Shown in pieces: positions 25,312 through 32,642 of a stretch of DNA of 64,000 bases. Made by a program: the position numbers and the translations under genes. The notes beneath the pieces are model-generated. The model saw only the letters and a program-made list of their open reading frames with translations, had not been told where the DNA came from and searched no databases. The DNA comes from Desulfosarcina sp. OttesenSCG-928-A07 (GTDB taxonomy: Bacteria > Desulfobacterota > Desulfobacteria > Desulfobacterales > Desulfosarcinaceae): NCBI GenBank assembly GCA_030267325.1, contig JAJDJS010000002.1, positions 1-64,000 of the forward strand, in the 5' to 3' direction. The first letter of the stretch is position 1. Every line of letters begins with the position of its first letter.

Positions 25312-26280
25312 CTAAACAACAAAAATAAGAATCAATGAAATAACCAGAGAATAAATACCCGTTGATTCGGAAACCGCCTGCCCCACCAGCATCACCCGGG
25401 TAATGGTGGGAATGGCCTTGCTGTTTCTGGACATCCAGTCCACAGCGTTGCGGGCGGTCAGGCCCTCGCCGATACCGGGTCCCAAAGCGCCGATGCCCAT
25501 GCACAAACCTGCGGAAAAGAGCGCCACACCCGGCGCGATCTGATCGGTTGCGGGAAAGTTGCCGAACATCAGGATAAAACTGATCAAAAGACCGTAAATG
25601 GCTGTGGTTTCGGTGACCGCCTGGCCCACCAGCATCATTTTGGTGATGGTGCCTGCAGCTTCGGGCTGACGGGCAACGCCCCGTGAAGCGGCGCTGGCCA
25701 CCAGTCCGTCACCCACGCCGGAGCCGATGGCCCCAAGCCCGGAGGCGAGCCCGGCACCCAGAATCGCACCGATAGTCGGCCATGGGGCATGGGAGGAATA
25801 ATCCAGCAGCAACAGGATCAGCGAGGTGACCAGGGCAAAAATGGCCGGAGTCTGGCTGACGGCAGTACCCACCAGCATGTTCATCCGGATCGAATCGCTG
25901 GCACCGGGCTGACGGGCAATGCCATGACAGGCCTCGGCCGCCGCCACGCCAGAACCCATACCCGAGCCAAGTGCCCCTGTCCCCATGCAGATGCCGGCCG
26001 AAAGCACCACTGCGGCCGTAATCAGCGTCTGGGACGAAAAAGGAGTGAACAGCAAAATCATGGCGATGACCAGACTGAAAATCGAAGCAGATTCAGTCAC
26101 GGCCTGGCCCACCAGCATGGAGGTGAGAATGTCTCCAGTTGCGTTCGGGTTTCTGGATATGGCCGTATTGGCCGCCGCTGCTGTGTACCCTTCACAGACC
26201 GCTGATCCGATGGCACCGAATCCCATGGCCGCACCGGCTCCCAAAAAAGAAGCCACCTTCACACATGTTTCGATATCCAT
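25312..26280 (-). CDS. Concatenated ATP synthase c subunit with four hairpins
   Basis: A 322-residue protein made of four c-subunit hairpins of about 80 residues. The key helix-2 carboxylate is Glu63, Glu224 and Glu305 in hairpins 1, 3 and 4, but Gln143 in hairpin 2 (GTAVSQTPAIF; codon CAG at 25852-25854 on the plus-strand complement). The helix-1 ligand position is Glu30, Ser110, Asp191 and Glu272. Hairpins 3 and 4 keep the Thr/Ser, Thr and Tyr of the Na+ signature. A four-hairpin unit with three ion sites would lower the ion-to-ATP ratio of the ring, as argued for the A. woodii duplicated c1. It lies directly between atpB and the single-hairpin gene. Confidence 0.93.
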   Translation of the reverse strand: MDIETCVKVASFLGAGAAMGFGAIGSAVCEGYTAAAANTAISRNPNATGDILTSMLVGQAVTESASIFSLVIAMILLFTPFSSQTLITAAVVLSAGICMGTGALGSGMGSGVAAAEACHGIARQPGASDSIRMNMLVGTAVSQTPAIFALVTSLILLLLDYSSHAPWPTIGAILGAGLASGLGAIGSGVGDGLVASAASRGVARQPEAAGTITKMMLVGQAVTETTAIYGLLISFILMFGNFPATDQIAPGVALFSAGLCMGIGALGPGIGEGLTARNAVDWMSRNSKAIPTITRVMLVGQAVSESTGIYSLVISLILIFVV

Positions 26281-26282
26281 AC

Positions 26283-26957
26283 TTATTTAACCTGTATTGA
26301 GATGTAAACAAGCGTTAACATTGTGAAAACAAAGGCCTGAATGGCGCCCACAAAAAGTCCGAAAAACGCGTTGAGAAACGGCGGCAGCACAAGGCTGAAA
26401 CACAGGTAGGACACCACCATGATGATGATCGACCCGCCCATGATGTTGCCGAACAAACGGAAGGAGATGGATACCACCTTGGCCAGCTCGCCGATCAGGT
26501 TCAGGGGCATCATGATGAAAAATGGCTCAAAATAACCTTTTAAATATTCTTTGATCCCTTTACTTCGGATGCCCACATAGTGGGAAAGCACAAACCCCAG
26601 AAAACCCATGCTCAGGGTGGTGTTGAGATCCTTGGTGGGCTCTTCCATGGGCGGAAAAATGCCGATCCAGTTGCAGAGCAACAGAAACAGAAACAGCGCA
26701 ATGGCCAGCGGCGCATAGGTTTTGGCCAGATCCGGCCCCACAACGTCTTCTGTCAAATCATAAAGATTGGAGACAAAGAGCTCACCGACAACCTGCACGG
26801 TGTGGGGGACCATTCCCTTTTTTCGCGTGGTAAAAAATCCGAAGAGCAGCAAAAGCCCCATGACAATCCAGCTGTAGAAAATCACATCCAGATTGAAGGT
26901 GAGGGTGTACCCTGACACATGAACGAGAAGCTGATGAACCTGGCCCAAATCTTCCAT
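26283..26957 (-). CDS. atpB: ATP synthase Fo subunit a
   Basis: A 224-residue subunit a, which with the c ring forms the ion path. It has about five membrane helices, the conserved MPLNLIGELAKVVSISFRLFGNIMGG with the essential Arg, and a C-terminal FVGAIQAFVFTMLTLVYI. The start at 26957 has AAGG about 8 bases upstream; a longer frame overlaps atpI. It lies 2 bases before the concatenated c gene. Confidence 0.94.
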   Translation of the reverse strand: MEDLGQVHQLLVHVSGYTLTFNLDVIFYSWIVMGLLLLFGFFTTRKKGMVPHTVQVVGELFVSNLYDLTEDVVGPDLAKTYAPLAIALFLFLLLCNWIGIFPPMEEPTKDLNTTLSMGFLGFVLSHYVGIRSKGIKEYLKGYFEPFFIMMPLNLIGELAKVVSISFRLFGNIMGGSIIIMVVSYLCFSLVLPPFLNAFFGLFVGAIQAFVFTMLTLVYISIQVK

Positions 26958-26973
26958 ATAAATATACCTTTTT

Positions 26974-27375
26974 TCACTTTCCCTGGAAAAATGAAGTTTT
27001 GATAGAAATGTTCTGGTAAAGATGATCGGCCAGAATAACGATCTGAACCACAAACAACCCCACAATGGTCGCCACCAAGTTGAACCTTTGGAATTTGATG
27101 GCAATAATCACCGGTACGGCAAGAAACAGATATCGGAAAAACAGATTTCGGAATGCGGAGAAAGAAGCTTTCACACGGTCGGTGTGGAGATTTTTGTGGA
27201 GTGTCCGGGCCATCCAGATAAAATTGAGACTGCTGAAAAACCCGCCCAGCACCAATCCGCGACAGACGGTTTTGTGTCCCAGGACCAGCGCTATCAACCC
27301 AGCAAAAACAGCCAAGGCAAATGCCTTGGAGCTGTAGCTTCTCTGAATTTTATGAAGGGTTGGCGCGGTGGTCAT
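26974..27375 (-). CDS. atpI: AtpI-like ATP synthase accessory membrane protein
   Basis: A 133-residue protein with four hydrophobic segments (for example AFALAVFAGLIALVLG and FNLVATIVGLFVVQIVILAD). It fits AtpI in position, size and topology; AtpI assists c-ring assembly. It overlaps atpZ by 26 bases and precedes atpB by 16. Confidence 0.75.
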   Translation of the reverse strand: MTTAPTLHKIQRSYSSKAFALAVFAGLIALVLGHKTVCRGLVLGGFFSSLNFIWMARTLHKNLHTDRVKASFSAFRNLFFRYLFLAVPVIIAIKFQRFNLVATIVGLFVVQIVILADHLYQNISIKTSFFQGK

Positions 27376-27679
27376 CAGAATCGTCCTTTGGCTTGGGATC
27401 CGTTACCTCAATGATCTGCCGGTAACAGACATTTGCCCCGCCGGCAATGCCCAGAAGGATGAAAATGGTGGTAAATACCCCTTTTAAGCCTGTCCATTTG
27501 TCAAGATAATGACCGACAAAAAGACAAAAAAGAATGCAACCCACCATCGTCAGGCCAAGCTGCGTGACAATCGCCAGATTGTCAACCCAGTCCCGGTCTG
27601 TTTGATAATTAAAAATCCGGCTGCCACGTCTTTTCTGGCGGCCCGTTGTTGAGTTGATCTTTTTTTCCATTATATCCAA
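27350..27679 (-). CDS. atpZ: AtpZ/AtpQ-like small membrane protein
   Basis: A 109-residue protein with a basic N-terminus and two membrane helices: LAIVTQLGLTMVGCILFCLFVGHYLDKWTG and GVFTTIFILLGIAGGANVCYRQI. The pattern GHYLDKW...GIAGG is typical of AtpZ/AtpQ family members encoded first in Fo operons, proposed to help assembly or cation uptake. It is first gene of this operon. Confidence 0.8.
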   Translation of the reverse strand: MDIMEKKINSTTGRQKRRGSRIFNYQTDRDWVDNLAIVTQLGLTMVGCILFCLFVGHYLDKWTGLKGVFTTIFILLGIAGGANVCYRQIIEVTDPKPKDDSDDHRANPS

Positions 27680-28053
27680 ACAAGTCAGAATAAATGCACG
27701 GGGGCTCTAACCCCCTCAACAGATCGAATTCAACAGGCTTTGGATATTTTTAGAGCTGTCCGGTCCTGCGCACTTGGGACCGGAAAACATCTCAACTCGA
27801 TTTTTACCTAATTATTCACAGAGTCCATAACAAATCATATTTTTCATTGTCAAGCGTCATAATGAATTGCATTTGACCGATTCCTGAAAAACAGAGATGA
27901 GATCAGGCGATTTGATACCTGCTTTTTTGTCTCGGCACCACGCCTTTGGATGATATCCATGACCGATGAAACCTGTTGACCCTCTTTGCGCGGATTGTTA
28001 TGGATAAGCCATACAGATACGGCAAAATTCGAACGCTAACCTCTCCCAATGAT
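27680..28053. other. Divergent regulatory region of the Fo operon
   Basis: About 370 bases between atpZ (minus) and the fusion gene (plus). It holds a perfect 8-bp inverted repeat TCCGGTCC/GGACCGGA (27759-27766 and 27777-27784), a small GGGGG/CCCCC hairpin near 27700, and one good minus-strand promoter candidate. The hairpins would lie in the atp leader transcript. Confidence 0.5.
27825..27853 (-). promoter_or_regulatory. Candidate promoter of the Fo operon
   Basis: Minus strand TTGACA (27848-27853), 17 bases, TTATGG (27825-27830). Perfect -35, poor -10. The leader to atpZ would be about 140 bases. Confidence 0.4.
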
Positions 28054-29850
28054 ATGATGGGTATGAACGATACAGCGCAGCTACCGTTTGTTCTGGACAC
28101 CGAATCCCTAAAGGCAGACGCCACGGCCAGTGGTTTTCCGGAACGTTATACGGTCAAGGAAACGGGCGGTGAACGCATTCTCACCTGCCTTGAAGCGCCC
28201 AACCTCCAGGTAATGATCAAGTCGGGGTTTACAGTTTCCGCCTCAGCCGCCAAAAAATACCCCCCAGGCACCATTTTTCTGGACGGCGCGGCCCAGGCCG
28301 AACCGTTTCTCGATCACGAGCGTAAAGTCTACAACCTGGACCATCACGAAGGCTGCGTCCGCACCTTTACCTTTGCCACCTGCGAGCAGGCCCTGATCAT
28401 GTGCCTAAAGGGACTCAACCTGCGGGATCAGGAATGGAAAATCTTTGCCAACGAGCCGGATCTGGACACCGTTCTGGCCATCTGGATTCTGCTGAACCAT
28501 CAACGGGTCAATAATCGCGAGGCCATCAACCGGAATTTTCTTATAACGCTTGTCCGCCTGGAAGGCGTGATTGACGCCCTTGGCCTTGAGATGCGGGAGA
28601 TGTGCGGATTTTCACCGGATCTGATGGAAAAACTCATGGGGGTGATTGATGCGTTGCGGGCGGAGGAGCTGGAGCTTAAAAAATCCAACCTCTGGGCAGA
28701 GACCGATTTTGCCGATTACACCCTGCGCATTCTGCGTAAATTGGACCAATTTCTCATCAATATCGAGCATTTGAACGACTTCAAGGGGATCGAGGAACTG
28801 GCCCGGGTGGATCTGATCAACAATCGGATTGCCATTGTGGTCGCATCAGAGCTGGGAATTTACGAGATTGAGCCTTACCTGACCAAAGTTTATGGAAACC
28901 GGGTGGGGTGGGTGGCCTTACGCAGGGGAAACAACGATTACACCCTGCGGCAGATGGATCTTTTCATGCCCGTCACCCTGGAAGATGTTTACCAGCGGCT
29001 GAATTATATCGATCCGGCGGTCAAGGGCCGCATGGGCACCAACAGGTGGGGCGGATCCGGCGATATCGGGGGGTCACCACGGGGTTTCGGCACCCGGCTG
29101 ACACCCGCGGAAATTGCCTCTGCCTGCCGGGATGTCATTGAAAAACGCAGCGATATCCGCCAAGTCAAGCGATTTTTACTCAGCGCGGGCGTTTTGCTCT
29201 TGATTCTCTTGGCCGCATTCGGCATCACCAGCGGATGGAAAGGGTTCCAGGATCTTCTGCCTGCCCCCCTGAGGCTGCCGCTGTACAATCAGGCGCTTAT
29301 TTTTTATGGGGCTTTGCTGGTTATTACCCTCATCGGTCTTTCCATCCTGGCCTTCCGTCGTCCCTGGCAGTTCGGCATTATGTTTCCGGTGGGAAAAACT
29401 TGGTGGTGTTTGCTTCCTGTGGCGATTCTCTGCGGACTCACCGGAAAAATAATTGTGCCGGGAAACACCATTATCACAGACAACATCTATGTTTTCTGGA
29501 CCACGACCCTGGTTCTGATTCCATTTTCCCTGGAGCTGCTTTTCCTCGGGTTGGTGCATGGCATGATGGCACAACTGGCCAGTATCCAGGACGCCAACAG
29601 CCGATGGTTTTTTTCCGGCCCCACCATCGGCACGGCCATTTTGTACGCAGTGACTGTGGGCGCCCAGATCCTTCTTTTGTCATCCCGTCCCCTTGCCACC
29701 CTGACCAGCCTTACCTTCATTCAATATGTTGTGGTGGCGCTGGCTTTCGCCATTGGCGCCGGGATGATCCGGGAGCGATCCCACAGTATTCTGCCGGCGT
29801 GGCTGTTCCATGCCCTTGCGGTTCTGACGGCGGTTCTGGTTTATGGGTGA
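28054..29850 (+). CDS. DHH-like domain fused to CPBP-like membrane domain
   Basis: About 598 residues in two parts. The soluble N-terminal part has YNLDHHEGC (Asp96-His97-His98) and, later, ANEPDLDTVLAIWIL (Asp136, Asp138). Both recall DHH phosphoesterase motifs, but in the reverse of the usual order. The C-terminal 220 residues hold about seven membrane helices, with PFSLELLFLGLVHGMM and LPAWLFHALAV. These resemble degenerate motifs of the CPBP/Abi intramembrane protease family, where a paired Glu and two His are expected. Start choice is weak: no good RBS is seen, and TTG 27976 or ATG 28000 and 28063 are alternatives. Function is not assigned. Confidence 0.65.
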   Translation: MMGMNDTAQLPFVLDTESLKADATASGFPERYTVKETGGERILTCLEAPNLQVMIKSGFTVSASAAKKYPPGTIFLDGAAQAEPFLDHERKVYNLDHHEGCVRTFTFATCEQALIMCLKGLNLRDQEWKIFANEPDLDTVLAIWILLNHQRVNNREAINRNFLITLVRLEGVIDALGLEMREMCGFSPDLMEKLMGVIDALRAEELELKKSNLWAETDFADYTLRILRKLDQFLINIEHLNDFKGIEELARVDLINNRIAIVVASELGIYEIEPYLTKVYGNRVGWVALRRGNNDYTLRQMDLFMPVTLEDVYQRLNYIDPAVKGRMGTNRWGGSGDIGGSPRGFGTRLTPAEIASACRDVIEKRSDIRQVKRFLLSAGVLLLILLAAFGITSGWKGFQDLLPAPLRLPLYNQALIFYGALLVITLIGLSILAFRRPWQFGIMFPVGKTWWCLLPVAILCGLTGKIIVPGNTIITDNIYVFWTTTLVLIPFSLELLFLGLVHGMMAQLASIQDANSRWFFSGPTIGTAILYAVTVGAQILLLSSRPLATLTSLTFIQYVVVALAFAIGAGMIRERSHSILPAWLFHALAVLTAVLVYG

Positions 29851-29902
29851 GGATAAAAACCCCATCTGACGCCCATGGTTTTCCCGAAAGCGTGCTTCCT
29901 CC

Positions 29903-30235
29903 ATGGTGGACAACACAACATCTGCCAGCACCATCGCCATCAATGAAGTTCAGTTGCTGCTCGCAGAAAAACGGACTTCACTGGCCGTCATGCGAACCGG
30001 TATCGCCATCTTGGCCCTGCCCGTCACTATCGCCAGCCTGCTGATCGTCACTTCCCGATATTATGATGTATGGCGTACGCTTCAGTTGCTGATTCCGGTG
30101 GCGCTGATCAATCTGGCGCTGACCGGCTTGGGCGCCTGGTTGGTGGTCCGGTCTGTCGTCAAAATGCGCCGGTATGAGCGGATGATTGTTCAGATTAAAA
30201 ACAAACACAGCATGATACAGGAATTTATCGACTAG
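29903..30235 (+). CDS. Small two-helix membrane protein (DUF202-like)
   Basis: A 110-residue protein: LLLAEKRTSLAVMRTGIAILALPVTIASLLIV resembles the DUF202 pattern (a polar N-terminus, RT, then a helix), and LIPVALINLALTGLGAWLVV is the second helix, followed by a basic tail. Function unknown. Its TAG stop (30233-30235) is the first three bases of repeat copy B, so the original C-terminus may have been altered by insertion. Confidence 0.7.
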   Translation: MVDNTTSASTIAINEVQLLLAEKRTSLAVMRTGIAILALPVTIASLLIVTSRYYDVWRTLQLLIPVALINLALTGLGAWLVVRSVVKMRRYERMIVQIKNKHSMIQEFID

Positions 30236-30347
30236 ATAGTGCCGTCTTGCGATTGTGACATCTTGAAATCATTGAGTATCAAAAAACAAGGGTCTTGTTT
30301 GATGTAAGCAATTCAAATCGTTATATTTCTTAAAGTGACACGATCTA
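30233..30347 (-). repeat. Dispersed MITE-like repeat, copy B (inverted)
   Basis: Reads TAGATAGTGCCG at 30233 and GTGACACGATCTA at its end (30335-30347). Its reverse complement aligns with copies C and D, including ATAACGATTTGAATT and TCAATGATTTCAAG. Its first TAG is the stop codon of the preceding gene. Confidence 0.85.
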
Positions 30348-30479
30348 ACGCCGTTTGCAATTGCATGTTCCCACTTTCTTTTTTCAGGTATGATTTCCCT
30401 TTATGGCCGGCGAACCCCATGGAGAGAAAAAAGGATGTGCGCCTGTCAACTCAACCCTTGTCCGGGGAAAGGACCTGCC

Positions 30480-31919
30480 ATGTTGCCTTCCAACAAAACC
30501 AAGATTATCTGCACCATCGGACCGGCCTCGGCGTCACCGGAAATTCTGGTTCAACTGATTCGGGCGGGAATGAACATTGCCCGTCTCAATTTTTCCCACG
30601 GCGAGTTCAGCAGCCATGCCAGGGATATTCAGATGATCCGGAAGGCAGCAAAAACCGCCGGATATCCGGTGGCTATCATGGCGGATCTGCCCGGCCCGAA
30701 AATCCGTATCGGAGAACTTTCCCAAGATGCCTTTGTTTTGAAACCCGGCCAACCGCTTATTCTCACCACGGAAACCATCAGCGGAACAGACCAGCGGATC
30801 AGCGTCAATTTTGAACGGCTTCCCACTGTGGTGAAAAAAGGGGACCGCATTTACATTAATGACGGCTTTATCCAGCTTAACGTTTTGTCTGTGGCCCCGC
30901 CGGAAGTCCGGTGCGAAGTGGCGGTGGGCGGCATCATCCGGTCCCGGAAGGGCCTCAACATCCCGGATGTGGACCTTGGCATCTCTGCCTTTACGGACCA
31001 TGATCGCGAGTGTATGGCCTTTGCCCTTGAACACGGTGTGGATGCCGTCAGCCAGTCCTTTGTGGAAAGTGCCGCAGATATTGCCGTGGTTCGGGAGACA
31101 GCCCATACCATGGGGTACGATCCTTTTATCATTGCCAAAATTGAGCGGTCCCGGGCAGTTGAAAACCTTTCCGGCATCCTTGAAGCCACCGACGGCATCA
31201 TGGTGGCCCGGGGCGATCTGGGTGTTGAGATCCCCATTGCCCAGATTCCGTCGATTCAGAAAAAAATCATGAAAATGGCCAATCATTTGGGAAAACCCGT
31301 CATCACCGCCACCCAGATGCTGGAATCCATGACCACCAACCGGCTGCCCACCCGGGCGGAAGCAACAGACGTGGCCAACGCCATATTGGACGGCACCGAC
31401 TGTGTGATGCTGTCCGGAGAATCGGCTGTGGGCAGCTATCCGGTGGAGGCGGCGGCCATGCTGCGGGAAATCGCAACGGACATTGAACCGAACCGCCCCC
31501 TTTACAGTGCACCCAGAGAGACCTTTTTATCTACCGCCGACTGTCCGCTGTCAGAGATTATTGCATCCAATGTGGCCGACACCATCAACCGTATCGATGC
31601 GGCCGTGGTCATCACCCCCACCCGGAGCGGCACCACTGCCCGCCGGATTTCCCGTTTCCGGCCGCCCATATGGATCGCCGCCGTCACATCCTTGCAGAAA
31701 ACCTATCAGGAACTTTTGTTTTCCTACGGCGTTCTGCCGGTCCTGGAACCCGATCACCCCGAAGACTGGCGGCCGTGGATCCGGGATTGGCTGGCCACGC
31801 AGCAGGAACCGGCAGATATCGTCATTCTGACAGAAGGACCCTCTCAAAAATATCCCCATCGCAACAACCGGATGGAGGTGATCAGCCTCAGCGCCGTGGA
31901 TTCGGCCGACCGGGTGTGA
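30480..31919 (+). CDS. pyk: Pyruvate kinase
   Basis: A 479-residue glycolytic enzyme making pyruvate and ATP from phosphoenolpyruvate and ADP. It starts with TKIICTIGPASASPEILVQLIRAGMNIARLNFSHG. The active site shows PFIIAKIERSRAVENL (catalytic Lys), GIMVARGDLGVEIP (metal-binding Glu/Asp) and ITATQMLESM. The C-terminal allosteric domain is short, ending near SAVDSADRV. The ATG at 30480 has GGAAAGGA upstream; the longer frame is discarded. Confidence 0.96.
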   Translation: MLPSNKTKIICTIGPASASPEILVQLIRAGMNIARLNFSHGEFSSHARDIQMIRKAAKTAGYPVAIMADLPGPKIRIGELSQDAFVLKPGQPLILTTETISGTDQRISVNFERLPTVVKKGDRIYINDGFIQLNVLSVAPPEVRCEVAVGGIIRSRKGLNIPDVDLGISAFTDHDRECMAFALEHGVDAVSQSFVESAADIAVVRETAHTMGYDPFIIAKIERSRAVENLSGILEATDGIMVARGDLGVEIPIAQIPSIQKKIMKMANHLGKPVITATQMLESMTTNRLPTRAEATDVANAILDGTDCVMLSGESAVGSYPVEAAAMLREIATDIEPNRPLYSAPRETFLSTADCPLSEIIASNVADTINRIDAAVVITPTRSGTTARRISRFRPPIWIAAVTSLQKTYQELLFSYGVLPVLEPDHPEDWRPWIRDWLATQQEPADIVILTEGPSQKYPHRNNRMEVISLSAVDSADRV

Positions 31920-31934
31920 AGCAGAAAGACAGAC

Positions 31935-32504
31935 ATGATTACACTGGACAAAACCCGGCAGCGTAAAATCCACACACGGACCCTCGCGGTGGATATCTTT
32001 GAAGGCGCATCCCCAGACACCCTTGTGATTGAAGGCGCCTTACAGGACCGGCGCCATATGGATACCCATTTTCCCGACGGAAAGGTGAATCCGCCCTATG
32101 TCGTCCACCACATGGTCATCCGGATGGCAATTCACCTGCCGGAAAACACCATTACAGATATTGAGGTGGACATGCCCACCATTCCCAATGCAGACTGTAT
32201 TGACACGAAAAATTCCCTGGAACCCATCATCGGTCTCCGGGTTGCGGCGGGGTTTATGTCAGCGGTGAGAAAGCGGATTCCCCGGAAAGACGGATGCACC
32301 CATCTTCTGGAACTGCTCACCGCCATGGCGCCGGCCGTGTTTCAGGGCGCCTGGAGCGCCCGGGTCAGCCGCCCCATTGACTCGGAAACCTTCCGCCGGA
32401 TGTCCGGTGGATTAAAAAATACCTGTTATGCCTGGCGGGAGGAGGGAGAGCTGGTCAGAACCCGAATCGGTGTCACGTCTGACGCAGAGGGTCAAAATAC
32501 CTGA
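31935..32504 (+). CDS. DUF2889 domain protein
   Basis: A 189-residue protein resembling DUF2889: RKIHTRTLAVDIFEG at the N-terminus, LQDRRHMD, NADCIDTKNSLEPIIGLRVAAGFMSAVRKRIPRKDGCTHLLELLTAMAPAVFQ in the centre. The conserved Cys and His in DGCTHLLEL are typical. Function is unknown. It begins 15 bases after pyk and may be co-transcribed. Confidence 0.78.
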   Translation: MITLDKTRQRKIHTRTLAVDIFEGASPDTLVIEGALQDRRHMDTHFPDGKVNPPYVVHHMVIRMAIHLPENTITDIEVDMPTIPNADCIDTKNSLEPIIGLRVAAGFMSAVRKRIPRKDGCTHLLELLTAMAPAVFQGAWSARVSRPIDSETFRRMSGGLKNTCYAWREEGELVRTRIGVTSDAEGQNT

Positions 32505-32642
32505 AAAAGCAATGACCACATTGAATCCTGACAGGTTCTAAGAAGGGGTTTGGAGACACGCCCGCTCATCCAAAAAGATGGAGAGAAAAAATACGCCCGG
32601 CATGCATGAAGTCTTGGACAAATCACCTGAACGGAGTCCTTT

